Notes: generated from the sequence alone by a model not told the origin. 33,378 nt of DNA from an uncultured Roseovarius sp. (GCA_937884705.1 CAKZYL010000221.1:1-33378), one strand, 5' to 3'. Positions 1 through 9,604 are shown, counted from the stretch's first letter. Numbers and translations are program-made.

Positions 1-1
1 C

Positions 2-292
2 GAGATCTTCGGCTTGCAGTTTTACAGCCATGCGGAAACGCCGGGCCTCGGTGCGGAAGTTGATAACCCCCGCTGGAAGTCGCAGTGGAACGGCAAACGG
101 CTTGCGGATGATGAGGGCAACCTTGCAATCACAGTGGCCAAGTCAGCACCGCCACAAGGCGAAGACTATCACATCGATGCCTTGGCAGGTGCCACGCTGA
201 CAACAGTGGGTGTTGATAACCTCGTCAAGTTTTGGATGGGGGAAGATGGCTACACACCGTTTCTCGACAACCTGAAGACAGGAGGGATCTAA
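2..292 (+). CDS. nqrC: Na+-translocating NADH:quinone reductase subunit C (3' part)
   Basis: This is the C-terminal part of NqrC; the reading frame is open to the left edge, so the start lies outside the window. NqrC is a periplasm-facing subunit of the Na+-pumping NADH:ubiquinone oxidoreductase and carries covalent FMN. The visible part holds the FMN-attachment motif of the family as DALAGATLTT; the Thr after A-G-A is the expected phosphoester-linked residue. The usual Ser of the SGAT motif is Ala here. It ends in TAA and nqrD begins on the next base, so the two are translationally close. Family assignment rests on this motif and on the nqrD-E-F genes that follow in the standard order. Confidence 0.93.
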   Translation, partial: EIFGLQFYSHAETPGLGAEVDNPRWKSQWNGKRLADDEGNLAITVAKSAPPQGEDYHIDALAGATLTTVGVDNLVKFWMGEDGYTPFLDNLKTGGI

Positions 293-946
293 ATGGCCCA
301 GACCTATCGAAAAATGCTGGTTGATCCCATGGTCGACAACAACCCGATCACACTTCAGGTGCTCGGGATTTGTTCGGCCCTCGCGGTGACATCCTCACTG
401 CAAGTCTCGTTTGTCATGGCACTCGCCGTGATCTTCGTCACGGGCTTTTCGTCGATGTTCATCTCGATGATCCGAAGTCAGATCCCCGGATCGATCCGGA
501 TCATCGTGCAGATGGTCATCATCGCGAGCCTCGTCATCATGGTGGATCAGATCCTCAAAGCCTACGCATATGAGATTTCCAAAACCCTTTCGGTCTTTGT
601 GGGATTGATCATCACCAACTGCATCGTAATGGGGCGCGCAGAGGCGTTTGCCATGAAGAACCCGCCCTTTGCCAGCTTCGTCGATGGGGTCGGCAACGGT
701 ATGGGATACGGCCTGATCCTGATGCTTGTGGCTGTTATCCGAGAGCTCTTTGGCTCAGGCAGCTTGTTTGGCTTTACCCTGTTGCAGACGGTCAACAATG
801 GCGGATGGTACGTGCCAAACGGCATGCTTCTTCTGCCGCCATCGGCCTTCTTTATCATTGGTCTGATCATCTGGGCGTTTCGCTCCTGGAAGCCCGAACA
901 GGTGGAAGAGCGTGAATACAAGATCCAGACGGTTGAGGCGCACTGA
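293..946 (+). CDS. nqrD: Na+-translocating NADH:quinone reductase subunit D
   Basis: NqrD is an integral membrane subunit of the Na+-NQR complex and with NqrE forms the Na+ channel region. The 217-residue product is close to the usual ~210 and is made almost entirely of hydrophobic helices. Two Cys in membrane segments, C27 (in LGICSAL) and C110 (in ITNCIVMGR), match the pair that, with two Cys of NqrE, holds the intramembrane iron centre in studied complexes. The ATG directly follows the nqrC stop, with an AGGAGGGA ribosome-binding sequence inside the end of nqrC. The TGA overlaps the nqrE ATG by one base, indicating translational coupling. Confidence 0.96.
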   Translation: MAQTYRKMLVDPMVDNNPITLQVLGICSALAVTSSLQVSFVMALAVIFVTGFSSMFISMIRSQIPGSIRIIVQMVIIASLVIMVDQILKAYAYEISKTLSVFVGLIITNCIVMGRAEAFAMKNPPFASFVDGVGNGMGYGLILMLVAVIRELFGSGSLFGFTLLQTVNNGGWYVPNGMLLLPPSAFFIIGLIIWAFRSWKPEQVEEREYKIQTVEAH

Positions 947-1554
947 TGGAAGAGCTGCTCTCACTTGCGGTTAAGGCGATCTTCGTCGAAAACCTCGCGC
1001 TGTCGTTCTTCCTCGGCATGTGTACCTTCATCGCGGTCTCCAAAAAGATCGCGACGGCCATTGGTCTGGGTATCTCGGTGATGATCGTGCAGTCGATCAC
1101 GGTGCCGGCCAACAACATGATCCTGGGATATCTTCTGGCGCCGGGCGCGCTTGCCTGGGCCGGGTTCCCGGATGTGGATCTCACCTTCCTAGGTCTCATC
1201 TCCTACATCGGGGTGATCGCCGCCCTGGTGCAGATCCTCGAGATGGTTCTCGATAAGTACTTCCCGCCGCTTTACAACGCTCTGGGCGTCTTCCTTCCAC
1301 TGATCACGGTGAACTGCGCCATTTTGGGTGGCTCACTTTTCATGGTGGAGCGGGATTACAATTTCGCAGAATCGGTCACATATGGTGTGTCATCCGGCTT
1401 TGGCTGGGCGCTTGCCATTACTGCGATGGCCGGTGTGCGTGAAAAACTAAAGTATTCTGACATTCCCGATGGTCTTCAGGGCCTAGGCATCACATTCATC
1501 ACGGCGGGCCTGATGGCCCTGGCCTTCATGTCATTCTCTGGCGTGAAACTTTAA
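946..1554 (+). CDS. nqrE: Na+-translocating NADH:quinone reductase subunit E
   Basis: NqrE is the membrane partner of NqrD, with the same fold in inverted topology. The 202-residue hydrophobic protein has C26 ([10 protein letters not shown]) and C124 (TVNCAILGG), the pair expected to complete the Fe site shared with NqrD. The start codon overlaps the nqrD stop as TGATG. A strong AAGGAGG sequence over the nqrE stop serves nqrF. Length and order are standard for the nqrABCDEF operon. Confidence 0.96.
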   Translation: MEELLSLAVKAIFVENLALSFFLGMCTFIAVSKKIATAIGLGISVMIVQSITVPANNMILGYLLAPGALAWAGFPDVDLTFLGLISYIGVIAALVQILEMVLDKYFPPLYNALGVFLPLITVNCAILGGSLFMVERDYNFAESVTYGVSSGFGWALAITAMAGVREKLKYSDIPDGLQGLGITFITAGLMALAFMSFSGVKL

Positions 1555-1566
1555 GGAGGCAAAGAC

Positions 1567-2790
1567 GTGGCGACGTTCAGTCTTGGTATTTTGCTCTTCA
1601 CACTGATCGTGATCGCGTTGGTCACGATTATCCTGATGGCCCGGTCCCGGCTGGTGTCTTCGGGCAACGTGGAGATAGAAATCAACGGTGAAAAGACAAT
1701 TTCCGTGCCTGCCGGTGGCAAGCTCTTGCAAACGCTGGCCGAACAAAAATTGTTTGTGCCGTCTGCTTGCGGTGGTGGCGGCACTTGCGCACAGTGCAAA
1801 GTGAAAATCCATGAGGGCGGCGGATCTATCCTGCCGACCGAGGAAAGTCACATCACCAAGCGTGAAGCCGCATGCGGCGATCGCCTGTCCTGTCAGGTGG
1901 CTGTGAAGCAGGACATGAAGATCGAAGTGCCTGAAGAGGTCTTCGGCGTGAAAAAGTGGGAGTGCACTGTGCGTTCCAACGAAAACGTGGCGACCTTCAT
2001 CAAAAACCTGGTTCTGGAATTGCCCGAAGGCGAGGATGTGAACTTCCGCGCTGGCGGATACATTCAGATCGAAGCGCCTTCGCACGCGCTGAGCTACACC
2101 GATTTCGACGTACAGGAAGAGTATCGCGAGGACTGGGACAAGTTTAACCTGTGGCAGTACAAATCCGTTGTGCCCGAGGCGATTGAGCGCGCCTACTCCA
2201 TGGCGAACTACCCTGAGGAAAAAGGCTTGATCATGCTCAATGTCCGTGTGGCGTCTCCGCCTCCTGGGTCTCAGGGCATACCGCCCGGCCAGATGTCGAG
2301 CTACATCTTCAACCTGAAGCCGGGTGACAAGGTCACGATCTCTGGTCCATTTGGCGAATTCTTTGCTCGGGAAACCGAGAAGGAAATGGTTTTCATCGGC
2401 GGCGGTGCTGGCATGGCGCCCATGCGCAGCCACATCTTTGACCAGCTCAAGCGCCTGAAAAACCGCGATCGGAAGATCACGTTCTGGTATGGCGCACGGT
2501 CGAAGAAAGAGATGTTCTTTGTCGAAGACTTTGACGAATTGGCCGAGGAGTTCGACAATTTCACCTGGCATGTGGCTCTGTCAGACGCGATGCCCGAGGA
2601 CGATTGGAGCGGCTACACCGGCTTCATCCACAACGTCCTTCATGACGAGTATCTGAAGGATCACACCGCACCCGAAGACTGCGAATACTACATGTGCGGC
2701 CCGCCCATCATGAACCAGTCTTGTACCAACATGCTCCTTGATCTGGGCGTGGACCGAGAAGACATCATGCTGGACGATTTCGGCGGATAA
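1567..2790 (+). CDS. nqrF: Na+-translocating NADH:quinone reductase subunit F
   Basis: NqrF is the NADH-oxidising entry subunit: NADH reduces FAD, which passes electrons to a 2Fe-2S cluster. Domains in order are an N-terminal membrane anchor (about residues 4-25), a plant-type ferredoxin domain (about 33-125) with cluster ligands C68, C74, C77 and C109, an FAD-binding domain with the RAYS motif, and an NAD-binding domain with [11 protein letters not shown] and the C-terminal CGPP motif. The protein ends in DDFGG. The start is GTG at 1567, chosen because AAGGAGG lies 8 nt upstream and the anchor begins there. It is followed by a terminator; no apbE or nqrM follows in this window. Confidence 0.97.
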   Translation: MATFSLGILLFTLIVIALVTIILMARSRLVSSGNVEIEINGEKTISVPAGGKLLQTLAEQKLFVPSACGGGGTCAQCKVKIHEGGGSILPTEESHITKREAACGDRLSCQVAVKQDMKIEVPEEVFGVKKWECTVRSNENVATFIKNLVLELPEGEDVNFRAGGYIQIEAPSHALSYTDFDVQEEYREDWDKFNLWQYKSVVPEAIERAYSMANYPEEKGLIMLNVRVASPPPGSQGIPPGQMSSYIFNLKPGDKVTISGPFGEFFARETEKEMVFIGGGAGMAPMRSHIFDQLKRLKNRDRKITFWYGARSKKEMFFVEDFDELAEEFDNFTWHVALSDAMPEDDWSGYTGFIHNVLHDEYLKDHTAPEDCEYYMCGPPIMNQSCTNMLLDLGVDREDIMLDDFGG

Positions 2791-2798
2791 GATCAAAG

Positions 2799-2826
2799 AA
2801 ACGGGGCCTCAGTGGCCCCGTTTTCC
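2799..2826 (+). terminator. Rho-independent terminator of the nqr operon
   Basis: A perfect 10-bp stem (2799-2808 with 2814-2823, core CGGGGCC/GGCCCCG) with a TCAGT loop is followed by a T tract. It begins 8 nt after the nqrF stop. It also faces the 3' end of the opposing TetR gene and may work in both directions, since the stem starts with AAA on the left. Confidence 0.9.
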
Positions 2827-2849
2827 TTTGGCTCTTTTCTTTCTCCGGG

Positions 2850-3497
2850 TCAGGACTCGCCCGTTGCGTTCTCTGCAAATGCGCGAAATGCGGCGATTTC
2901 ACCGGGATCTGGAGCGACTCCTGTGAACCCTTTCAGATAGCTTTCCACCCGACCCAGCCGTTCTGACATGCTTTCGCGCACATCAAGCGCGTGATAGCCA
3001 AGCTGCATGAAGTAGAGAATGCGCGCGCGCGCATCGGCATCCTCTGCACCATATCCATGCCTTTCAAACATCGCGATGATTGCTGCCAGACGCGTTTTGT
3101 CCGCTTCATCAATGAGCCTCCTGACAGAGGGATCGCGGCGCGCCCATTCGCGCACGGCAAAGTCGAGACCACGATCAAAGAGCTTGGGGTCAACAAAGCA
3201 GGTGAAGAAATTGCACACCGCTTGCGTGATCGTGTCTGCCGGTGCGGCACATCGATCCACAACGGTGCGCGTGTTTCGCGCCTCCCAGCCCGCCAGCAAG
3301 TGATCCAGCAGGTCCTGCCTATTGGTGAAATACCAGTAAAAGCTCGACCGCGAGACTTTGAGCTGCCGGCTGAGCGTGAGCACTTTTACGTCTGCCACGC
3401 CCGCTGTGACCAGCACATCGCGCGCCGCATTGAGCCAATCCGCGCGCGTCGCCTTGATCTGACTGCTAACTTCACTGCTGATCTCTGCGCCGTCCAT
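2850..3497 (-). CDS. TetR/AcrR-family transcriptional regulator
   Basis: This 215-residue product has a TetR-type N-terminal DNA-binding domain with the helix-turn-helix at about residues 38-58 (TLSRQLKVSRSSFYWYF), followed by a helical ligand-binding/dimerisation domain of typical size. The gene starts 3 nt after the stop of the DMGDH-like oxidase and should be co-transcribed with it. That arrangement suggests it senses a metabolite of methylated-glycine breakdown; its ligand cannot be read from sequence. A shared operator-like element near 5933 and 10884 is a candidate binding site, which would make it autoregulated and a regulator of the sox operon. It is not recognisably BetI. The family is certain; the role is inferred. 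Confidence 0.9.
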   Translation of the reverse strand: MDGAEISSEVSSQIKATRADWLNAARDVLVTAGVADVKVLTLSRQLKVSRSSFYWYFTNRQDLLDHLLAGWEARNTRTVVDRCAAPADTITQAVCNFFTCFVDPKLFDRGLDFAVREWARRDPSVRRLIDEADKTRLAAIIAMFERHGYGAEDADARARILYFMQLGYHALDVRESMSERLGRVESYLKGFTGVAPDPGEIAAFRAFAENATGES

Positions 3498-3500
3498 GGG

Positions 3501-5909
3501 TCAGCCGCGCATTGCCATGCCATGGGCGTCATAAGGCGAAGGGGCAATCACTTGCGCTGCACATTCCGCGCCCACGATATGGACTTGCAGGTCTTTGCCT
3601 TCGTCGGCGACAGAGGCGTCGACCATGGCCATGGCCAATGACTTGCCGACTGTGTGGCCGTACCCGCCCGATGTGACGAAGCCCACGAGATCGCCGTTGT
3701 TCCATACGGGCTCAAACCCGCTGGCATCGGCATCATCGCTTTGCACTTCCAATGTCACGACGCGGCGGGACGGGCCATTGCTGTCACGCTCGGCCATCGC
3801 GGCGTCGCGACCGACGAAATCGGCCTTGCCCCAGTCAATCCAGCGATCCATTCCGGTTTCCCCTGCGGTGTAGCCCTGGGTGAATTCCGCGTTCCATATG
3901 CCGAAGCTCTTTTCTAAGCGCAGGCTCAGCATCGCGTTAAAGCCAAATTCGCGCAGACCGAACTCTTCTCCGGCCGCCAGTAGCGTTTTGCGCAGGCCGA
4001 TATGTTCTGCGGCAGAGCAGTGAATTTCAAAACCCATTTCGCCCGTGACCGACAAGCGCCCGACCTTCACGCGATACATGCCGATATCGAACGTGCCGCA
4101 GCCCATGAAGGGCAGATCCGCAATCGGCCCGTCGGTGAGCTTTTCCAGCACTTTGCGGCTGTTGGGGCCCGCGATGCCGAAGCCCACGATGGTGTCGGAG
4201 ATGTCTTTGACATGCACGCCATCATCCATGCGGTCGGCAAACCATCGCATATGCCATTCGCGCAGGTAGTAGCTGCCCATGATCCACCAGGTTCCGTTAC
4301 CCCAGTTGAAGATGGTGAGATCCCCCTTGAGCTTGCCCTCTGGCGACAGCATGGGCGCCAATCGGGCGCGGCCGGGGGCGGGGAGTTTGGAGGCCATAAT
4401 GCGATCGAGCCAAGCTTCGGCGCCTGCACCGGTCACTTCGAAACGGGAAAACCCTGAAATGTCGACCATCCCGGCGGCTTCGCGCACCGCTTTGCATTCG
4501 GCGGCCACGATGTCGAATGCGTTGGAGCGTTTGAGTGTCGGGGTCTCTTCGAATTCTGGCGTGGGGGCGAAGTAGAGCGGCACTTCGAGGCCCCAGCTTG
4601 CGCCCCACTGACATCCGGCTGCTGTCATGTCGGAATAGGCGGGCGCCATTTTGGCTGGTCGGCCCGCGGGGAGTTGCTCGTTGGGATAAGTCATCACGAA
4701 ACGACGGGTGTAGAACTGGCCGGTGGTTTCCTTGATGAATTGCTTGTTTTCGGCGAAGGGTCCGTAGCGGGCGACGTCCATGCCGTAGACATCCGCCTCT
4801 GGTTCACCATGGATCATCCATTCCGCCAGCGATTTGCCCACACCGCCGCCCTGCAGGAAGCCCGCCATCACCGCGCAGGCGCACCAATAGCCCGGCTTGC
4901 CGCGGACTGGGCCCACGAGCGGGTTGCCGTCCGGGGAGAAGGTGAACGCGCCGTTGACCCAGGTTTTGATGCCGACCTCTTGCAGCACGGGATAGCGCTC
5001 AAAGCCAAGGGTGAGTTCGTTTTCAATGCGGTCCGGGTCTTCTTGCTGAAGCTCAAAGCCGTACTCCCATGGCGCGCCGTCCATCATCCAGTGTTCATGG
5101 TCGATCTCGTAGATGCCCAGAAGCATGCCCTTCTGGTCTTGGCGCGTGTAGGTGAAGCCTTCGAGGTCAACCGTGAGCGGGATCTCTTTGTCGAGACCTT
5201 CCAACTCCGGGATCGTGTCCGTGATCAGGTAGTGGTGGTTGAGCGGCGAGACCGGCAGTTCGATCCCTGCCATGCGGCCCACTTGCTTGGCCCAGAGGCC
5301 GCCTGCGTTGACCACATGCTCACAGTCAATGGTGCCTTTCTCGGTGACGACTTTCCAGCCGTTTGGTGTCTGATGCAGTTCCAGCACGCGGTTGTGTTCG
5401 ATCACCGTGGCCCCGTGTTTCTTTGCGGCGCCCGCGTAGGCCTGAACGGTTCCCGTCGTGTCAATGTAGCCTTCTCGGTCGGCCCACATGCCACCCAGAA
5501 TGCCGTGGGTGGACATGATCGGGTTGAGCTGGCCCGCTTCCTCGGGGGTGATCAGATGAACGTCATTGATGCCGATGGATTGGAATGTGCGGTAGGCCGA
5601 CTGGAGCCATTCCCACCGGTCTGGTGTGCCTGCCAGGGTCATGCCGCCTGTCATGTGCATGCCGACGGATTGGCCCGACTCTCTTTCGATCTCACTGAGA
5701 AGGTCGATGGTATAGGCCTGCAGGGAGGCGATGTTGGGGTCGGCATTCAAGGCATGGAAACCACCTGCAGCGTGCCAACTGGATCCGGCTGTCAGGATAC
5801 TTCGTTCGATAAGGCAGACATCATCCCAACCGAATTTGGCCAGGTGATAAAGCACTGAGGCGCCGACGACGCCCCCTCCGATGACAACGACGCGGTAGTG
5901 AGATTTCAT
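3501..5909 (-). CDS. Dimethylglycine/sarcosine dehydrogenase-like FAD oxidoreductase with GcvT domain
   Basis: This 802-residue enzyme of the DMGDH/SARDH type oxidatively removes an N-methyl group and is expected to pass the one-carbon unit to tetrahydrofolate. The N-terminal DAO domain has the FAD motif VVVIGGGVVGAS (residues 7-18) and the LTAGSSWHAAGG signature, where H46 aligns with the covalent-FAD histidine of the family. The C-terminal half (about 430-800) is a GcvT-like folate-binding module, including VGFVTSGGYGHTVGKSLAMAMV. The ATG at 5909 is preferred over an upstream in-frame start at 5942 because the protein then begins MKSHYRVVVIGGG, like its paralogue at 11965, with GGGAGA upstream. 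Substrate is probably dimethylglycine or sarcosine; the exact choice is not proven. Confidence 0.9.
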   Translation of the reverse strand: MKSHYRVVVIGGGVVGASVLYHLAKFGWDDVCLIERSILTAGSSWHAAGGFHALNADPNIASLQAYTIDLLSEIERESGQSVGMHMTGGMTLAGTPDRWEWLQSAYRTFQSIGINDVHLITPEEAGQLNPIMSTHGILGGMWADREGYIDTTGTVQAYAGAAKKHGATVIEHNRVLELHQTPNGWKVVTEKGTIDCEHVVNAGGLWAKQVGRMAGIELPVSPLNHHYLITDTIPELEGLDKEIPLTVDLEGFTYTRQDQKGMLLGIYEIDHEHWMMDGAPWEYGFELQQEDPDRIENELTLGFERYPVLQEVGIKTWVNGAFTFSPDGNPLVGPVRGKPGYWCACAVMAGFLQGGGVGKSLAEWMIHGEPEADVYGMDVARYGPFAENKQFIKETTGQFYTRRFVMTYPNEQLPAGRPAKMAPAYSDMTAAGCQWGASWGLEVPLYFAPTPEFEETPTLKRSNAFDIVAAECKAVREAAGMVDISGFSRFEVTGAGAEAWLDRIMASKLPAPGRARLAPMLSPEGKLKGDLTIFNWGNGTWWIMGSYYLREWHMRWFADRMDDGVHVKDISDTIVGFGIAGPNSRKVLEKLTDGPIADLPFMGCGTFDIGMYRVKVGRLSVTGEMGFEIHCSAAEHIGLRKTLLAAGEEFGLREFGFNAMLSLRLEKSFGIWNAEFTQGYTAGETGMDRWIDWGKADFVGRDAAMAERDSNGPSRRVVTLEVQSDDADASGFEPVWNNGDLVGFVTSGGYGHTVGKSLAMAMVDASVADEGKDLQVHIVGAECAAQVIAPSPYDAHGMAMRG

Positions 5910-5932
5910 GACGGTCTCCCTGAATTGGCAGT

Positions 5933-5951
5933 CTCTGTACACAAGTGTCTA
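5933..5951. promoter_or_regulatory. Operator-like element A upstream of the DMGDH-tetR pair
   Basis: CTCTGTACA-N4-TGTCTA on the + strand, with inner dyad T-N2-ACA-N4-TGT-N2-A. It lies 24 nt upstream of the oxidase start. All 15 fixed positions recur upstream of soxB at 10884-10902 (on the opposite strand). The match of two independent copies at promoters of functionally linked genes, one encoding a TetR regulator, supports a repressor site. Binding by that TetR is inferred. Confidence 0.65.
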
Positions 5952-6012
5952 ATGGCACGCTAGCGAGAGGGAATGCGCAAATCAATCCTTTGTTTGCGAA
6001 GGGCCGCTCGCC

Positions 6013-6035
6013 GCTCCCTTTCGGGCGCGTCTCGC
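6013..6035 (+). repeat. 23-bp intergenic palindromic repeat, copy 1
   Basis: These 23 bases are identical to 21528-21550. The first 16 bases can fold as arms GCTCCC and GGGCGC around a TTTC loop, with one mismatch. The copy lies about 15 nt beyond the soxG stop; the second copy lies about 15 nt beyond the rpsQ stop. It is probably a dispersed short repeat; its function is unknown. Confidence 0.6.
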
Positions 6036-6049
6036 TTGGATTTGGTTCT

Positions 6050-6562
6050 CTAGGACAGGTGCTTTGCGGCATCGCTAAGAGCGTGCCAAAGCGCTTCATC
6101 ATGGGCGGATGCGACATGCAGGCGGAATGTAGTGTCATCGCGAAACCGATAGAGGGAAACGCCCAAACCGAAACAGAGGCGCGCCGTGGACCGCGAAGGT
6201 ATCTTTGGGTCGAGCTCTGTGCCCCGACGCAGAAGGCTCAGGGCATTTTCTCCAGTGAGTTCTACCTGCGCATAGGCATCCGAGACGTCAGATATCGCGA
6301 GAGACTCTGTGTTATCCCATCCATCTGTGCGGGCGGGTCCGTTCACCTCCATGACCCGGTCGCGGCGCAGGACAACGGCCAGGCTGTCGCTGGTGACCAC
6401 ATCCGGCCATGCGACCAAAGGCAGCTTTGTTTGATGCAGCGCACGGCGGCCAGAGAGAAGGGTAAGCTGCGAGACATGCAGTTTCTTGACGCTCAGCCCA
6501 GGAGCTTCAATCACGTCGCCTGGGTCACGCGGGGCTGGCCATCTTTTGCTGTCGTCACGCAT
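6050..6562 (-). CDS. soxG: Sarcosine oxidase subunit gamma
   Basis: SoxG is the gamma subunit of heterotetrameric sarcosine oxidase, which oxidises sarcosine to glycine and gives 5,10-methylene-tetrahydrofolate. The small protein has the GcvT-like gamma-subunit pattern (an AYAQVELTGENALSLLRRG stretch near the middle) and takes the usual last place in soxB-D-A-G. The start is uncertain. ATG at 6562 (170 aa) has GGAAAA upstream and overlaps the soxA stop by 8 nt; ATG at 6577 would add five residues but lacks a clear ribosome-binding site. Stop is TAG at 6050-6052. A 140-nt gap separates it from the DMGDH-like gene. Confidence 0.88.
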   Translation of the reverse strand: MRDDSKRWPAPRDPGDVIEAPGLSVKKLHVSQLTLLSGRRALHQTKLPLVAWPDVVTSDSLAVVLRRDRVMEVNGPARTDGWDNTESLAISDVSDAYAQVELTGENALSLLRRGTELDPKIPSRSTARLCFGLGVSLYRFRDDTTFRLHVASAHDEALWHALSDAAKHLS

Positions 6563-9341
6563 GGAGCCGTTTTCCATCTGGGTCGAAGAAAACGGGCGAG
6601 GAAATTACGGCTTCTCGCGTTTCTCCAAGGTGCCAGACATTCACCGTCTCACCCATGCGTGATGCGCCTTTTTCTACCAGGGCAAGGGCGATTGGGCGCT
6701 CCAGCGTCGGGCTGACATAGCTAGAGGTGACATAGCCCAAGGATCGCTGCCGGATGGCGCCGACGACCACATGCGCCCCTATGGGTAGCATTGCGTCGCC
6801 TGCTGAAACGGAAAGACCGACAAGCTGTTTGCGATCTGGGTCATTGGCCACGGCCATGTGCAAGCTGCGATCTCCGACGAAGGCCGTCGATTTCTTATCG
6901 CGTGGGGCGGTGAAGCCCAAATCGTGAGGCATCGTTTCACCATCGGTGTCCTTGCCGATCATGATGTAGCCTTTTTCGGCGCGCATCACGGCCATGGCTT
7001 CTAGGCCAAGTGGCCCCGCGCCGAGGGGTGTGCCCGCCTTCATCAGGGCCTGCCATAGGTCTTGCGCCCTTGACCGGCGGATTGAGACCTCAAAGCTGAG
7101 ATCGCCGGAAAAGCTGACCCGGGCGATACGAACCGGCGTGTCCTGCCAGATGGTTTCCAAGAAACTCATATGGGGCGGGGCATCTTTGCTGATATCGGTC
7201 TGAAGATCCAACGCGGCCATAATGTCTCGGGCGATTGGGCCCGTGACGGTGATCGTCGCCCAGTGCTGCGTCGTGTCATGGACGAAGATGCGATCAGGGT
7301 CGTTGCCGTCTTGTCGCCAGGCCTCAAGATGCGTGCGGACACCGTCCACATGGCTGGACGAGCAGGATATCAGGAAGCGCTCCGGGCCAAGCCGCGCGAC
7401 CACACCGTCGTCATACACAACGCCACCTTCGGAGAGCATGAAGCCATAGCGGATCCGACCAGGCGCCAGGGTCGTGATCGTGTTGTAATAGATGAAATTG
7501 ACAAAGGCCTCGGCGTCCGGGCCCATGACTTCGATCTTGCCCAAGGGAGAGGCGTCAAAGATGCCGGCCGAGGCGCGCGCCATGCGGACCTCATCGGGAA
7601 CACGCGCCGCCATGCCGCCGGTGCCATACCAAGCGGGCCTGAGCCACCCGCCATATTCCCCGAGGGCCGCACCGGCCGCGCGATGCTCTGCCTCGAGTGC
7701 CAATCGTTTGACCGGATGCCAGTGTTTGCTTTTGTGATGGCCGTGATAGATCTCGATCGGTACCGGGACGAAGGGCGGGCGGAACGTGGTTGTCCCAACC
7801 TCTGGGATCAGGCGGTTCTGGATCGTGGCCATGGCCGCCAGCCCCGCCATATTTGACGTCTTGCCCTGATCGCTGGCCATGCCAAGCGTTGTGTAGCGTT
7901 TGAGATGCTCAACCGAGACGTAGTTTTCCCGCGCGGCCAGTTCGATATCCTTGAGGGTGACATCATGCTGAAAATCGATCCATTGGCGACCCTCGCTGCC
8001 GGGAGAAGGCCAAAGCGGCGTGAGGTGATATTGCGTCTCTGCACGTTCAGAAGGATCGCCTTTGCCAACGGTGCGCGCTTCCTCAAGCGCGGGCTCCATC
8101 TCGAAAGTGCCGTTGGCCGCGCCAACCGCGACCATGTTCACGGGATTGCTGTCTGGCAGGAAGGCCTGGCGCGCGTCGCACCACGTGAGCTTGCCGCCCG
8201 CGTGGCGCCAGAGATGAACGAGCGGCGTTTGTCCCCCTGAGGCGAGGATTGTGTCTACAGGATGGGTCCGATCATGTTGCGTCAAAGCCACCGGGGTTTT
8301 CAATCCGATCGCCTTTATAGGGCCAACCGTGGGGGCGATCCGTGTGATCTCTGCGCCTGCGGCAGACAGCATGGCTTCCGCCGCATCGGCATAGGAGTTG
8401 TTGGAGACCAGTGTGATTTGTCGCCCCACCAAAACCTTATGCTGTGCAAGATACGTGCAGGCGCCGGTGACAGACATGATGCCGGGGCGGTCGTTGTTGG
8501 TAAAGGTGATGGGCCGGTCTAGGGCGCCGGTCGCTAGAACGATCCGATTCGCGCGCATCCGGCGGAGGCGAGGTGCCGTGCCGAAGGAGCCATTCTCGAT
8601 GATGGCGACCAGTTGGTGGTCATAAATTCCGTAGGCCGTGGCGTGGGTGAAAATACGTCCGCCTGCCTCCGTAATGGCCTGTGCGTGTGCCGCAACCCAC
8701 TCCGTCGGCGCGTGGCCTTCGATGGTTTGCTCAAGGAGTGCGCCGCCGCCGAGGGACTTGTGATCCTCAACCAGGCACGCATTCAGGCCCGCCTCTGCTG
8801 CGGCGCGCGCGGCTGCGAGCCCTGCGGGGCCACCGCCAATGATCAAGACCTCGCAACTGTCGTGGATTTGGTCTGCGCTGTACCCGTCAAGCACTTTATC
8901 CGTCACATGGCCAAGCCCCGCCATCTTTCGAATGGCAGGCTCAAAGAGGTGCCAATTTGGCCAGATGAACGTCTTGTAGTAGAAGCCCGCGCCGAGCCAG
9001 CGGTGAAAGAGGTCGAGGCCGCCTTTGATATCAAAGGCCGCGGACGGGTAGGCGTTGACGGCTTTGGCATTCATGCCGTTTTCAAGATAGGTGGTGGTGG
9101 CCGGGCAATTGGGCAGCTCCACAGCGCCCTTGCGCACCGTCATGATCGCATTGGGGTCATCGACCCAAGCACTCCATGGGCCACGCGGGCGGTGATACTT
9201 GAAACTGCGGCCCATAACGCGCACGCCGTTGGCCAAAAGCGCCGAGGCCAGCGTGTCCCCCTCCATGCCGGTGTAGGGTTTACCGTCAAAGGTGAACTTC
9301 AGCGGTGCGCCAGATGCGCCCGAGACGCGGTGCGAAGTCAT
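6555..9341 (-). CDS. soxA: Sarcosine oxidase subunit alpha
   Basis: SoxA is the large NAD- and folate-binding subunit of heterotetrameric sarcosine oxidase. The 928-residue product has an N-terminal ferredoxin-like domain without cluster cysteines (KFTFDGKPYTGMEGDTLASA, about 15-75), a dinucleotide-binding fold with EVLIIGGGPAGLAAARAAAE (about 164-183), and a C-terminal GcvT-like folate domain from about residue 550, which forms the tunnel end where the methylene group meets tetrahydrofolate. The ATG at 9341 is chosen because it overlaps the soxD stop as ATGA and has AAAGGA upstream. An in-frame start at 9437 would run through soxD. Length and order are normal. Confidence 0.95.
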   Translation of the reverse strand: MTSHRVSGASGAPLKFTFDGKPYTGMEGDTLASALLANGVRVMGRSFKYHRPRGPWSAWVDDPNAIMTVRKGAVELPNCPATTTYLENGMNAKAVNAYPSAAFDIKGGLDLFHRWLGAGFYYKTFIWPNWHLFEPAIRKMAGLGHVTDKVLDGYSADQIHDSCEVLIIGGGPAGLAAARAAAEAGLNACLVEDHKSLGGGALLEQTIEGHAPTEWVAAHAQAITEAGGRIFTHATAYGIYDHQLVAIIENGSFGTAPRLRRMRANRIVLATGALDRPITFTNNDRPGIMSVTGACTYLAQHKVLVGRQITLVSNNSYADAAEAMLSAAGAEITRIAPTVGPIKAIGLKTPVALTQHDRTHPVDTILASGGQTPLVHLWRHAGGKLTWCDARQAFLPDSNPVNMVAVGAANGTFEMEPALEEARTVGKGDPSERAETQYHLTPLWPSPGSEGRQWIDFQHDVTLKDIELAARENYVSVEHLKRYTTLGMASDQGKTSNMAGLAAMATIQNRLIPEVGTTTFRPPFVPVPIEIYHGHHKSKHWHPVKRLALEAEHRAAGAALGEYGGWLRPAWYGTGGMAARVPDEVRMARASAGIFDASPLGKIEVMGPDAEAFVNFIYYNTITTLAPGRIRYGFMLSEGGVVYDDGVVARLGPERFLISCSSSHVDGVRTHLEAWRQDGNDPDRIFVHDTTQHWATITVTGPIARDIMAALDLQTDISKDAPPHMSFLETIWQDTPVRIARVSFSGDLSFEVSIRRSRAQDLWQALMKAGTPLGAGPLGLEAMAVMRAEKGYIMIGKDTDGETMPHDLGFTAPRDKKSTAFVGDRSLHMAVANDPDRKQLVGLSVSAGDAMLPIGAHVVVGAIRQRSLGYVTSSYVSPTLERPIALALVEKGASRMGETVNVWHLGETREAVISSPVFFDPDGKRLHA

Positions 9342-9604
9342 GCCGCGTCCTTTCTCAAAGCGATGGATCCGATCACTTCCATCGTCACGCTGTCGCGTTC
9401 CAGTATGAACAGCTCGCCGCAGGTCAGGTGCATCCACACCTCGCGCACGGCGCCTTTGTCATTGCGGATGGAATGCAGGTAGCGGGCCCAATCTTCGTCG
9501 CTGATCTTTTGCGTGGTGTCGGGGCGTTCTTTTCCCGCCTCGGCAATGAAGAGGAACTCGCGTTCGTCGCGCCATCCGCAAAACGGGCAGGGGAAAAGCT
9601 GCAT
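9338..9604 (-). CDS. soxD: Sarcosine oxidase subunit delta
   Basis: SoxD is the 88-residue zinc-binding delta subunit of heterotetrameric sarcosine oxidase. The expected ligands are visible: C6 and C9 in CPFCGWRDEREF, and H59 and C62 in WMHLTCGELF. It lies 9 nt after the soxB stop, and its TGA overlaps the soxA ATG by 4 nt, so subunits are likely produced by coupled translation. It has a structural role only. Confidence 0.96.
   Translation of the reverse strand: MQLFPCPFCGWRDEREFLFIAEAGKERPDTTQKISDEDWARYLHSIRNDKGAVREVWMHLTCGELFILERDSVTMEVIGSIALRKDAA

Noticed and set aside
4674-5858. A 394-codon open frame on the + strand
   Set aside because: It is antisense to the DMGDH-like gene, has no family character, and is explained by codon bias in GC-rich DNA. 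The same holds for the long antisense frames at 12742-13914, 15956-17314 and 17226-18341.
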